A stretch of 45,609 nt of DNA from Desulfobacca sp. Its GTDB lineage: Bacteria > Desulfobacterota > Desulfobaccia > Desulfobaccales > Desulfobaccaceae. Each line of letters starts with the position of its first letter. Positions within the stretch are counted from its first letter, which is position 1. The stretch covers positions 1-45,609 of the forward strand of contig JAQVHY010000006.1 of assembly GCA_028695935.1 (NCBI GenBank). The letters run 5' to 3'. Below, in pieces: positions 14,598-21,910 of this stretch. A program made the translations under genes and the position numbers. The notes under the pieces were generated by a model. The model did no database searches. It worked only from the letters and a program-made list of their open reading frames with translations, and was not told the DNA's origin.

Positions 14598-15330
14598 ATG
14601 TCGCTGTCAGACCGCGCAACAGTTGCTGAAGTTGTCCGTCGAGCCAGGCCATGGTTTGGGGGGCGGTCCAGGCCAGGTCAAAAGGCTCGGTCCCGGCGGG
14701 GTCGAGAAATATTTGCGCCTTAATAAAATTGCGGAGTTCTTGCAGACGCTGCATCCCGGTCCGGGTATCCTCGACCTGGGCCTCCACCGCCTCTCCCAGG
14801 TCAGCGGCCAGTTTTTGGAACACGGCGGTTGCTAAGAAATTTTTTAACTGGTCAGCAATGGCAGCCGGGGCACCGTTGCCCGGACCGCGGTCCGCCCAAC
14901 CGTAATAATCTTCAGTACTTCCGGCTAATTCGTCTGCCAGGACATCGATCAGCGCCGAACGGGCTACGGCTGCCTCCAATAAGGCCCCGGGGCCAGCTAA
15001 TCTATCGATCAGGGCCGGAAGCCAGGTTTGCGGCGGACGGCCGATGTGGTTTTCCAGGCCCAGGTCCTTGAGGGTCTGAGCCAGCCCCTGCCGGGCTAGC
15101 TGTTGATAAAAGGCGGCCAGATTATGCGCGACTTGCTGAATATGATAAAAATGTCCGGTAGCCGCCTGGGTTTCAGGTATGCTATCGGCTAAGGCCATGG
15201 CATAGCGGGCCGCGACCTCGGCGACCGCCACCTGACCGGTGTTGTGGGGGGAGCTGAACCTGGCCATAGAGGCCTTGGCCTGGCGCCAGAACTTTCCGGT
15301 CGGGGCCTTACGGCCCGCGGATGTGCCCAT
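14587..15330 (-). CDS. qatB: QatB-like protein (Qat anti-phage type)
   Basis: 247 residues from the ATG at 15330, which has GGAG seven bases upstream; the track's earlier start adds seven residues without an RBS. It begins MGTS followed by a small, basic, proline/glycine-containing stretch and a FWRQAKASMARF segment, which is how QatB proteins start. Downstream motifs fit too: VAARYAMALA, LKDLGLENHIGRPP, ALIDRLAGPGALLEAAVAR and SALIDVLADEL. The fold is mostly helical with no catalytic motif I recognise. In known Qat loci QatB is required for defence and stands beside QatC. QatA (KAP-type ATPase) and QatD (TatD nuclease) are absent from this window. Confidence 0.8.
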   Translation of the reverse strand: MGTSAGRKAPTGKFWRQAKASMARFSSPHNTGQVAVAEVAARYAMALADSIPETQAATGHFYHIQQVAHNLAAFYQQLARQGLAQTLKDLGLENHIGRPPQTWLPALIDRLAGPGALLEAAVARSALIDVLADELAGSTEDYYGWADRGPGNGAPAAIADQLKNFLATAVFQKLAADLGEAVEAQVEDTRTGMQRLQELRNFIKAQIFLDPAGTEPFDLAWTAPQTMAWLDGQLQQLLRGLTATYGG

Positions 15331-15358
15331 TTCTTTTCTCCATTGATTCAAATACTTA

Positions 15359-15434
15359 TCTCACGCCAAGCCGCCAAGGCGCAAAATCCTTAGGTAAAAA
15401 TTGCAACTTGGCGCCTTTGCGTCTTGGCGAGAGA
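15359..15434. repeat. 76-bp palindromic dispersed repeat, copy 1
   Basis: Imperfect inverted repeat with arms TCTCACGCCAAGCCGCCAAG and, on the other strand, TCTCTCGCCAAGACGCAAAG, around a variable AT-rich centre. It fills the gap between the radical SAM gene and qatB. A second copy with the same length and arms lies at 39038-39113. This type of CGCCAAGACGC palindrome is common as dispersed intergenic repeats in environmental bacteria (recollection). Confidence 0.8.
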
Positions 15435-15437
15435 TCT

Positions 15438-16784
15438 TCATACCCCTTCCCCGGCAGCCAAATTTTTGAGGCGGCTGTAACGTGGCCAGGAAAATTCCGG
15501 CCAGCACGGGAAAATCGAATTGTTATGAAACAGCGGTTCCGACTCCAGATCATAGCGCGAGACTTTGAGGGCTTCCGACCACAAAGCAGTATGCGGAATC
15601 GGAGAATATTGGGCCAGGACCGGGGTGGCGCCCAAGGCCCGCACCTGCCGGATGGCCTCGACGATCGCCGCATCCTCCTGGTGGGGCAGACCGATGAGCA
15701 GATAGACCCCGAGTTCGTCCGCCCGAAAACCCGCTTCCTGAAGCGCGGCCAGGGCCTGTTCCAAATCACCGGCCTGGACCTTGCTATCCAAGCGTTTGGG
15801 GCCCAGGGCGGTAGTTTCCAGACCCAGGCGCAAAGTGGCAAAATTGGCCTTTTTCAGCCACTCGGCCACCAACGGGGTGATCAGCTTCAGGTGCAGGCCG
15901 TTGGGGGTATGAAACCTTAAATTTAATCCCCGACTTAACACCCCTTCGAGGATGGGCAATAAGTGCGATTCGGCATTGATTAACAAGGCATCGTCATATA
16001 AGGCGACTTCATTTGATCTCAAACGAGCCTGCCAATAGGTTAGCTCCTCGACCACCGCGGCCGGGCGGCGTTGCTGAAATTTAGGTTGCAGCAGTTTGGA
16101 GGCGCAATAGGCACAGTCTAGGGGACAGCCGCGGGAGGTGAGTAGGGGGATCAGACCGCGTTCGCTAAGCAGGTGCAGAGCCGGGTAGGGGAGGGCATCC
16201 AGGTCGTCCAGAACCGGCGGCACAGGGCGATTCCAGCCAGTCAATTCCGCGAGCAGGGGCAGAATCTCCGGTTCCCCGGGGCCGGTCCGCACCAGGTCGG
16301 CGCCGCTGTAACGCCGGGCATGTTCCGGGCATAAAGTGGCGTAGATGCCTCCCAGCACCACCGGCACGCCGGGGAAATGGTCCCGAACCAGCCTGATGAC
16401 CGCCTGTACGCCAGGATACCAGTAGGTCATCAGAGAAGTCACCAGCACCGCCGCGGGCCGGGGAGTGCCATGTAGCTTTTCTCGAAATGCTGCTTCGCTG
16501 ATCCCATAACGGCCATAGCGGCGGGGGATGCCTCGCAGAGGATTGGGCGTTGGCAATGGTTCTTTATGATAGCGTCCGGTGACGGAATGGTCTTTCGACG
16601 GCAAGTCTTTGACGATATTCCGGTCTAAGGATCGTTCTAAACAATCAATAAATCTTACCGCGTAGCCCTGTGCCAACAGCCTCCCAGCCAGGTATAATAA
16701 TCCCAGCGGCCGAGCAAAAAAGTCGTGAGCGGCAAAATCGTAAATCCAAGGGTTGATCAACAGGATAGTGGGCGGGTGGTTCAC
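15438..16784 (-). CDS. Radical SAM protein with B12-binding-type N-terminal domain
   Basis: 448 residues. An N-terminal Rossmann-like B12-binding-type domain (about 1-175; ILLINPWIYDF, PLGLLYLAGRLL, VVLGGIYATLCPEH) precedes a radical SAM core (about 205-400). The iron-sulfur motif is SRGCPLDCAYCAS (CxxxCxxC), followed by the FATLRLGLE and LLIGLPHQ strands. I see no DxHxxG signature, so cobalamin would be bound base-on or not at all. The substrate is unknown; relatives include methyltransferases and carbon-skeleton enzymes. GTG start, one base after the stop of the DUF4405 gene, so the two are coupled. It lies upstream of qatB on the same strand, separated by a 76-bp repeat. It is not QueE, which is about half as long. 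Confidence 0.8.
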   Translation of the reverse strand: MNHPPTILLINPWIYDFAAHDFFARPLGLLYLAGRLLAQGYAVRFIDCLERSLDRNIVKDLPSKDHSVTGRYHKEPLPTPNPLRGIPRRYGRYGISEAAFREKLHGTPRPAAVLVTSLMTYWYPGVQAVIRLVRDHFPGVPVVLGGIYATLCPEHARRYSGADLVRTGPGEPEILPLLAELTGWNRPVPPVLDDLDALPYPALHLLSERGLIPLLTSRGCPLDCAYCASKLLQPKFQQRRPAAVVEELTYWQARLRSNEVALYDDALLINAESHLLPILEGVLSRGLNLRFHTPNGLHLKLITPLVAEWLKKANFATLRLGLETTALGPKRLDSKVQAGDLEQALAALQEAGFRADELGVYLLIGLPHQEDAAIVEAIRQVRALGATPVLAQYSPIPHTALWSEALKVSRYDLESEPLFHNNSIFPCWPEFSWPRYSRLKNLAAGEGV

Positions 16785-16785
16785 C

Positions 16786-17274
16786 TTATCTTAAGGCCCG
16801 ATTCACCTCGAATTGCCTACTGGCCAGATGGACAGGCTGGTGCTGTTCAAGAATAACCGGAGCCTGGCCATACCGGCGACCACGGCCCCGCCTCAGCTCT
16901 TCAACATCCGGAGTCACCAGCAGGGAAAAACTTATGAAAATCAGGCAAATCACGACAAATGCCAGGGTAATAACTGCTCTGGTGCTGCCCTTGCCGATGA
17001 GACTTCTAAATAAACTCAGAATCATCTGCCAGTGTAAAATGATATGGATGACCAGTAAGGTGAGTAAAGTCAGGGCCAGGTAGAGATGGATGGACCCCCA
17101 TTCATGGCGGTCCAGGCCCAGCCAGAAAAGGTCAACGTTACGGCCATATACCTCCCACCTCTGCTCGCCCGGGATGAGGACATATTTTATCAGAAAGCCG
17201 ATCCCGGCGATGGCGCACATAATCACAAACATCAGAGCATCAATAACAAAATTAACCTTGGCTTTAGTCCACAT
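16786..17274 (-). CDS. DUF4405-like four-helix membrane protein
   Basis: 162 residues with four predicted membrane helices (about 10-32, 60-80, 88-105, 108-125). Histidines are placed as in cytochrome b-like DUF4405 proteins (HEWGSIH in helix 2, VIHIILHW in helix 3), so heme binding is possible but not shown. A short, basic, cytosolic or periplasmic tail of about 35 residues follows (ELRRGRGRRYG). ATG with GGAAGG upstream. The stop lies one base before the GTG of the radical SAM gene. Function unknown; a redox or electron-delivery role for the neighbour is a guess from context. Confidence 0.7.
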   Translation of the reverse strand: MWTKAKVNFVIDALMFVIMCAIAGIGFLIKYVLIPGEQRWEVYGRNVDLFWLGLDRHEWGSIHLYLALTLLTLLVIHIILHWQMILSLFRSLIGKGSTRAVITLAFVVICLIFISFSLLVTPDVEELRRGRGRRYGQAPVILEQHQPVHLASRQFEVNRALR

Positions 17275-17385
17275 ATTCTTTCTACCTTCCGAACAAATTT
17301 AGCACCCGACAAATTAGCAAACCGATGCATCTAAACCAAACTTAAGTTAGCGCAGGAATTGCTGATCGTCAAGGTGATTAAAAAA

Positions 17386-17413
17386 TTGACAATCCTGCCT
17401 AAGCGGTATATAG
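17386..17413 (+). promoter_or_regulatory. Likely sigma70-type promoter of polA
   Basis: A consensus TTGACA at 17386-17391 is followed after 15-17 bases by TATATAGG (17407-17414). Transcription would begin near 17419-17421, just before the GGAGG at 17421, giving a very short leader to the ATG at 17431. Confidence 0.5.
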
Positions 17414-17430
17414 GCAGATTGGAGGTTCAA

Positions 17431-20091
17431 ATGAGCAAGTCATCTGCCACTCTTTATCTTATTGATATCAGTTCATATATTTATCGGGCCTATCACGCGC
17501 TGCCGGGGCTGCGGAACTCTCAGGGTTTGCCGACCAACGCGGTATTTGGGGTTACCAGTATGTTGCTCAAGGTCTTGCGAGAGCGCCAGCCGGTCTATTT
17601 TGCCCTGGCCTTTGATGCCAAAGGTCCGACCTTTCGGCATCAGCGCTATCCGGACTATAAGGCCCAACGTCCGCCCATGCCCGACGACCTGGTGATCCAG
17701 TTGCCCTATATCCATCAATTGGTCTCGGCCTTAAATCTGCCCGCCCTGGAACAGGAAGGCTTCGAAGCCGATGATATCATTTGCACTTTAACCAAGAAGG
17801 CTCGGGCCGCGGGTCTTGAGGTGGAAATTGTCTCAGGGGATAAGGACTTATGGCCGTTGATTGAGGACGGGGTTACGGTCTGGGACCCGATGAAGGATGT
17901 GCGCTATGACCTGGAGGCGATCAGGGAGAAATACGGGGTAGAGCCGGAGCAGCTAGTGGAAATCAGGGGCTTGGCCGGGGATACCAGCGATAATATTCCG
18001 GGGGTCCCAGGGGTAGGAGAAAAAACCGCTCGGCAATTAATCTCCCAATTCCACGATCTTGACAACCTCTTCCAGCATCTGGAGGAGATCAATAAAAAGA
18101 AACTTAAGGCCAACCTGGTCCAATATCAGGACCAGGCCCGGCTTAGTCGGGAATTATCGGTTCTGGACTCGCAGGTGCCGCTGCCTATACCTTTAGAACA
18201 GTTAAAGCCTGGTCCGTGGGATCACCAGGCCTTGCGCCGCCTGTTCAACAAGCTCGAATTTAGCAAATTTGCCAAGGAATTGGGCGCAGAGGCCCCGTCG
18301 GGAAATTTTTCCCTGGTGCGTGATCCTGAGGTCCTGAGGTCGGCAGTAGCACAGATCAAGAACGCCGGCCAGGTCGCGCTTTTTTTCCTTACCAGCGACC
18401 AACACCCGATGCTCGCTCAAATCGGCGGATTAGCCCTGGCCTGGCAGGCAGGGGCCGGGATTTATCTACCCTGGCGAGGACAACCCCCGGCCGGGGTGGG
18501 GGAATTATTGGGACCGATGTGGAGCGATCCTCAGATTGCCAAGATCGGGCCGGACCTGAAGGCCGCCCTGCTGGTGGGAGAACGCTATGGCTGGCACCTG
18601 GCCGGGTTAGCGGGCGATATTCTGTTGGCCTCTTATCTTCTCAATCCAGCCCGTTACGAACAAAACCTGGAAAATGTTGCCCTCCACTATCTGAGCACTA
18701 ATCTACCCGCACCTCGGGAGTTGGCCGGACACCCGGTGGCGACCCTAAACTTGCCGGAAGAATTGGCGTTGATTTATGCGGCCCAGCGCGCCGAAACCGC
18801 GCTGGGCCTGTGGCCCCGATTACAGGCCGAACTAGTCCAGGAGAATCTGCAATCACTCTATGAGGATTTGGAGTTACCGCTGTTACCGGTGCTGGCCCGG
18901 ATGGAGGCCCAGGGGATCGGCATTGACCAGGATTTTCTGGAAAAATTCAGCCAGGATCTGGAGAACGATCTTAAACGCCTGGAACAAGAAATTTATGCCC
19001 TGGCCGGAGAAACCTTTTTAATTCAATCGCCCCAACAACTGGCCCATATTCTGTTTGATAAATTGCAGTTGCCGCCGCAGAAAAAAACCCGCGGCAAGAG
19101 CGCCTATTCTACCGACATCGAGGTACTGCAGACCCTGGCCGAGCTCCATCCCATTGCCGCCCAAGTTTTACAGTATCGAACGCTGACCAAATTAAAATCC
19201 ACCTATGTGGATTCTTTGCTCCGGCTCATCAATCCGGCCACCGGTCGCATCCATACTACCTTTGTGCAGTCGGTGGCCGCCACCGGACGCTTGTCCAGCC
19301 GCGATCCCAATCTCCAGAACATCCCGGTGCGGGGTGAAATGGGCGCCCAGATCCGCCAGGCCTTTGTGGCCGGGCCCGGACAGGTGTTTATCAGTGGCGA
19401 TTATTCCCAAATTGAGCTCCGCATTTTGGCGCATTTTTCCGAAGATCCGGCCTTCCTGAAGGCCTTTCAAGAAGGCATCGATATCCACCGCCAGACCGCG
19501 GCCGAGGTTTTCGATCTGCACCCAGAGTTAGTCAGCCCGGATATGCGTCGATTGGCCAAAGTGATCAATTTTGGCATCATTTATGGGATGAGCGCCTTTG
19601 GCCTGGCCAAACAATTAGGGGTCGGCCAGCGGGTCGCCCAGGATTTCATCAACCGCTATTTTGAGCGTCATACCGGGGTCCAACGCTATATTCAACAAAC
19701 GCTGGCGACCGCGCGTCAGCAAGGCTGGGTGGCCACCTTATGGGGGCGGCGGCGGCAAATTCCTCAGATCAACAGCAGCAACCGCAGCGTCCGGCAGGAA
19801 GCGGAGCGCAGCGCCATCAATACCCCCATTCAAGGCAGCGCCGCGGATCTGATTAAAACCGCGATGCTGGCCGTGGAAGCCGTCTGGAACCGGGAAAGAC
19901 TGACCGGCCGCTTGCTGCTGCAACTGCACGATGAATTATTGTTAGAAATCCCCGAGGCAGAAATGCCGATTTCCGTGCGCTGGTTAAAGCAAACCATGGA
20001 AAATGCGATCCAACTTAAGGTCCCTTTGATTGTCGATATCCGAGTCGGGAAAAATTGGGGCGAAATGCAGCCCTGGTCAGGCAATTTTTAA
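17431..20091 (+). CDS. polA: DNA polymerase I (3'-5' exonuclease site degenerate)
   Basis: 886 residues from the ATG at 17431, which has GGAGG five bases upstream; the track's start adds 24 unlikely residues. The 5' nuclease domain (1-290) is intact, with SGDKDLWPLI and LAGDTSDNIPGVPGVG. The polymerase domain is intact: motif A DYSQIELR (about 657), motif B RRLAKVINFGIIYG, motif C LQLHDELL (about 833). The middle proofreading domain has lost its metal-binding acids: the DTE position reads FLTSD (about 315), the KYD position GPDLKAA (about 372) and the last motif YAAQRAE (about 449). Pol I fills gaps and removes RNA primers; this enzyme should lack proofreading. Confidence 0.97.
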   Translation: MSKSSATLYLIDISSYIYRAYHALPGLRNSQGLPTNAVFGVTSMLLKVLRERQPVYFALAFDAKGPTFRHQRYPDYKAQRPPMPDDLVIQLPYIHQLVSALNLPALEQEGFEADDIICTLTKKARAAGLEVEIVSGDKDLWPLIEDGVTVWDPMKDVRYDLEAIREKYGVEPEQLVEIRGLAGDTSDNIPGVPGVGEKTARQLISQFHDLDNLFQHLEEINKKKLKANLVQYQDQARLSRELSVLDSQVPLPIPLEQLKPGPWDHQALRRLFNKLEFSKFAKELGAEAPSGNFSLVRDPEVLRSAVAQIKNAGQVALFFLTSDQHPMLAQIGGLALAWQAGAGIYLPWRGQPPAGVGELLGPMWSDPQIAKIGPDLKAALLVGERYGWHLAGLAGDILLASYLLNPARYEQNLENVALHYLSTNLPAPRELAGHPVATLNLPEELALIYAAQRAETALGLWPRLQAELVQENLQSLYEDLELPLLPVLARMEAQGIGIDQDFLEKFSQDLENDLKRLEQEIYALAGETFLIQSPQQLAHILFDKLQLPPQKKTRGKSAYSTDIEVLQTLAELHPIAAQVLQYRTLTKLKSTYVDSLLRLINPATGRIHTTFVQSVAATGRLSSRDPNLQNIPVRGEMGAQIRQAFVAGPGQVFISGDYSQIELRILAHFSEDPAFLKAFQEGIDIHRQTAAEVFDLHPELVSPDMRRLAKVINFGIIYGMSAFGLAKQLGVGQRVAQDFINRYFERHTGVQRYIQQTLATARQQGWVATLWGRRRQIPQINSSNRSVRQEAERSAINTPIQGSAADLIKTAMLAVEAVWNRERLTGRLLLQLHDELLLEIPEAEMPISVRWLKQTMENAIQLKVPLIVDIRVGKNWGEMQPWSGNF

Positions 20092-20133
20092 GATATTGAT
20101 ATTTATGAAATATTTAGATAGGCCACAAAAAAA

Positions 20134-20169
20134 ATCAAGGCTAACAATAATTTTACTTGATATTTTTTT
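20134..20169 (+). terminator. Possible terminator after polA
   Basis: ATCAAG at 20134-20139 pairs with CTTGAT at 20156-20161, preceded by an A-run and followed by ATTTTTTT. The stem is only 6 bp with a long loop, so strength is uncertain. It sits about 40 bp after the polA stop. Confidence 0.4.
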
Positions 20170-20237
20170 GGGGTTGTTGTTAAATACCATTAGTTTAAAA
20201 AACCGCATTATTCCATTACTTTGAAAAGGGGGGATAA

Positions 20238-20531
20238 ATGATGAGGAAAGCTTTGGTACGGAGAGGTTTCGCCTTAGCCATTCTCATGGCGTTCGTCCTC
20301 GTCATGGGAGCGGGTTGTTGCGACACGTGCAAAAAGTACGTAGACGAAGCCAAGATGTACGCTGATCAGGCAAAAGCGTCGGCTTCCAAGGCGGACAGTG
20401 CCGCGCGCAACGCGGAGGCTGCAGCAGCAGATTCCAAAGCCGCAGCTGACAAGGCTGAAGCGGCAGCGGATCGCGCCGAAGCCGCGGCTGCCAAGGCAGA
20501 GGCTTGTCTGTTAAAGAAGATGCGGAAGTAA
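20238..20531 (+). CDS. Small alanine-rich coiled-coil lipoprotein (Lpp-like), copy 1
   Basis: 97 residues. A basic N-terminus and hydrophobic helix end in the lipobox VMGAGC, followed by a second cysteine. From about residue 45 the chain is a continuous alanine-rich heptad coil (KAEAAADRAEAAAAKAEA), as in the trimeric Braun lipoprotein Lpp. The protein ends in lysine (KKMRK), which in Lpp is the residue joined to peptidoglycan by an L,D-transpeptidase; such an enzyme is encoded 420 bp away. Two ATG codons in tandem follow GGGGGG. It is a paralogue of the gene at 20621. Sequence is low in complexity, so the Lpp comparison rests on architecture, not homology. Confidence 0.75.
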   Translation: MMRKALVRRGFALAILMAFVLVMGAGCCDTCKKYVDEAKMYADQAKASASKADSAARNAEAAAADSKAAADKAEAAADRAEAAAAKAEACLLKKMRK

Positions 20532-20620
20532 GGGCCTGTGCACGGTTTGCGAAAGCTTTACTTGGAGGGGGATTTCCAAGCCAAAGCAAATCTACCGTCC
20601 TCTCCGAAAGGGGGTAATCG

Positions 20621-20923
20621 ATGATGAAAGCGTTATTGACAAAAGGCTATGCCTTGGCGCTCCTCGCGGTCTTTGCCCTGGTAGTGGGAGCTTCGGGTTG
20701 CTGCCAAAAGTACTATGATGAATGCAAAATGTACATGGAGCAATCCAAAGCTGCAGCAGATCGGGCTGCCGCCTCGGTTGTAAATGCCGAAGCGGCTGCA
20801 CAGGATGCCAAACCTCCTATTCCGAAAGCCGCCGCGGCGGCTGATCGTGCGGAGGCCGCTGCTGCCCGGGCAGAAGACGCAGCCGAAAAGGTATGCGCCA
20901 GAGCTATGCGGTACAGAAGGTAA
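20621..20923 (+). CDS. Small alanine-rich coiled-coil lipoprotein (Lpp-like), copy 2
   Basis: 100 residues, a paralogue of the upstream gene with the same layout: charged N-terminus, hydrophobic helix, lipobox GASGC with a second Cys, a KYYDECKMY linker like KKYVDEAKMY in copy 1, then an alanine-rich coil (SKAAADRAAA, AAAADRAEAAAARAEDAA). The coil is interrupted by a KPPIPKA kink not seen in copy 1. The C-terminus reads MRYRR, close to the KYRK end of E. coli Lpp but with Arg in place of the terminal Lys. ATG after AAGGGGG. A short hairpin (CTTGGA/TCCAAG) lies in the 89-bp gap between the copies. Confidence 0.72.
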   Translation: MMKALLTKGYALALLAVFALVVGASGCCQKYYDECKMYMEQSKAAADRAAASVVNAEAAAQDAKPPIPKAAAAADRAEAAAARAEDAAEKVCARAMRYRR

Positions 20924-20950
20924 AAATGTACCGATAGCCGATTTAAATCT

Positions 20951-21910
20951 TCATTCACTAGGTGATTCGAGGGTGTGGGTCAGGCTGGTAGCCGCTACAC
21001 CCTCAGTCTTTTTGGTTATCTCCTCCGGCATGCCTAACTTTTCTTCCACGATTTTTACCACCTTGGAATAATCAATCTCGGTAATTAACCCGCGGTCTTC
21101 CAGTTTGTTAAGGGTATGAATCAGCATGTCCGGAATCCGATGGTAGAAATCCTCGTTGACTTCCAGGTAGATCCGCCCTTGCCGGAAACCGATCTTGACC
21201 GGCTCATAAATGTATTCCACTACGGTTCCCACTGACACCATCGGAAATAATTCCTTAATGTGCTCGGGATACATCCGGGTACAGCCGTGGCTGACCAGTC
21301 TTCCCACGCCCCAGGGCATATGGGTGCCATGGATTCCGTAATCTCCCCAGGAGAGGGTAAGTTTGTAATCTCCCAAAGGGTTATCGGGACCCGGCGGCAT
21401 GACGGCCATGCCATATTTGGCCTGTAAAGATTTGGGCACATACCAGGGCGGCTTGACTTTCTTTTCGGTGACTTTATAGATCCCGGTCGGGGTCTTAAAG
21501 TCCAGCACGCCCATGCCAATCGGAAAAGTGTAAACCTTCTGGGCATTATCGGCAAATTTATACAGCCGCATTTCGCCGGTGTTCACGATCAGTTGACGAT
21601 TCTGAGAATCCGGCACAATCCAGGTGGTGGGGATAGTAATCCGCTCCCCGACCGGCGGTAGGAAAGGATCCCAATGCCGGTAGAGCTGACCCAACTCCAG
21701 GTAACCCAGGCCGTAATCCCGGGCAATATCCAGTAGCGTGTCACCTTTTTGAATTTCATATTCCTGCGTATGGCCGATCACCGTAACCGCCTGAGGATCT
21801 ACGCCTAAGGAAGAAGCCGGCAGGTGAACCGAATAAGGCCCGGCCGCCAGCGCCACCCCGGAAAGCAGCAGATTAAAGGCCAGCAGTACGGCAGTCCAAA
21901 GCCCGGTCAT
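20951..21910 (-). CDS. L,D-transpeptidase (YkuD) with LysM domain
   Basis: 319 residues. A signal peptide (VLLAFNLLLSGVALAA) is followed by a LysM peptidoglycan-binding motif (about 50-97; YEIQKGDTLLDIARDYGL) and a YkuD catalytic domain (about 103-240), with HGTHMPWGVG and the active-site SHGCTRMYP (most family members read SHGCIRM). About 70 C-terminal residues follow. These enzymes make 3-3 peptidoglycan cross-links or attach Lpp-type lipoproteins to the wall, as ErfK/YbiS do. The ATG overlaps the mtnA stop (TAATG), so translation is coupled. The two Lpp-like lipoproteins are encoded convergently, 27 bp away. Confidence 0.93.
   Translation of the reverse strand: MTGLWTAVLLAFNLLLSGVALAAGPYSVHLPASSLGVDPQAVTVIGHTQEYEIQKGDTLLDIARDYGLGYLELGQLYRHWDPFLPPVGERITIPTTWIVPDSQNRQLIVNTGEMRLYKFADNAQKVYTFPIGMGVLDFKTPTGIYKVTEKKVKPPWYVPKSLQAKYGMAVMPPGPDNPLGDYKLTLSWGDYGIHGTHMPWGVGRLVSHGCTRMYPEHIKELFPMVSVGTVVEYIYEPVKIGFRQGRIYLEVNEDFYHRIPDMLIHTLNKLEDRGLITEIDYSKVVKIVEEKLGMPEEITKKTEGVAATSLTHTLESPSE
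20969..21012 (+). terminator. Possible terminator of the lipoprotein genes, inside the L,D-transpeptidase 3' end
   Basis: GAGGGTGT (20969-20976) pairs perfectly with ACACCCTC (20997-21004), followed by AGTCTTTTT. On the plus strand this would stop transcription 45-90 bp after the second lipoprotein. It lies within the antisense coding region of the convergent gene. Confidence 0.45.

Noticed and set aside
15438-16784. QueE as the identity of the radical SAM gene next to qatC
   Set aside because: The protein is about twice the length of QueE, has an N-terminal B12-binding-type domain, and its CxxxCxxC context does not resemble QueE.
20302-20589. Minus-strand Pro/Leu-rich ORF over the first lipoprotein gene
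   Set aside because: Shadow of a GC- and Ala-rich repeat sequence; low-complexity reading frames of this kind are expected.
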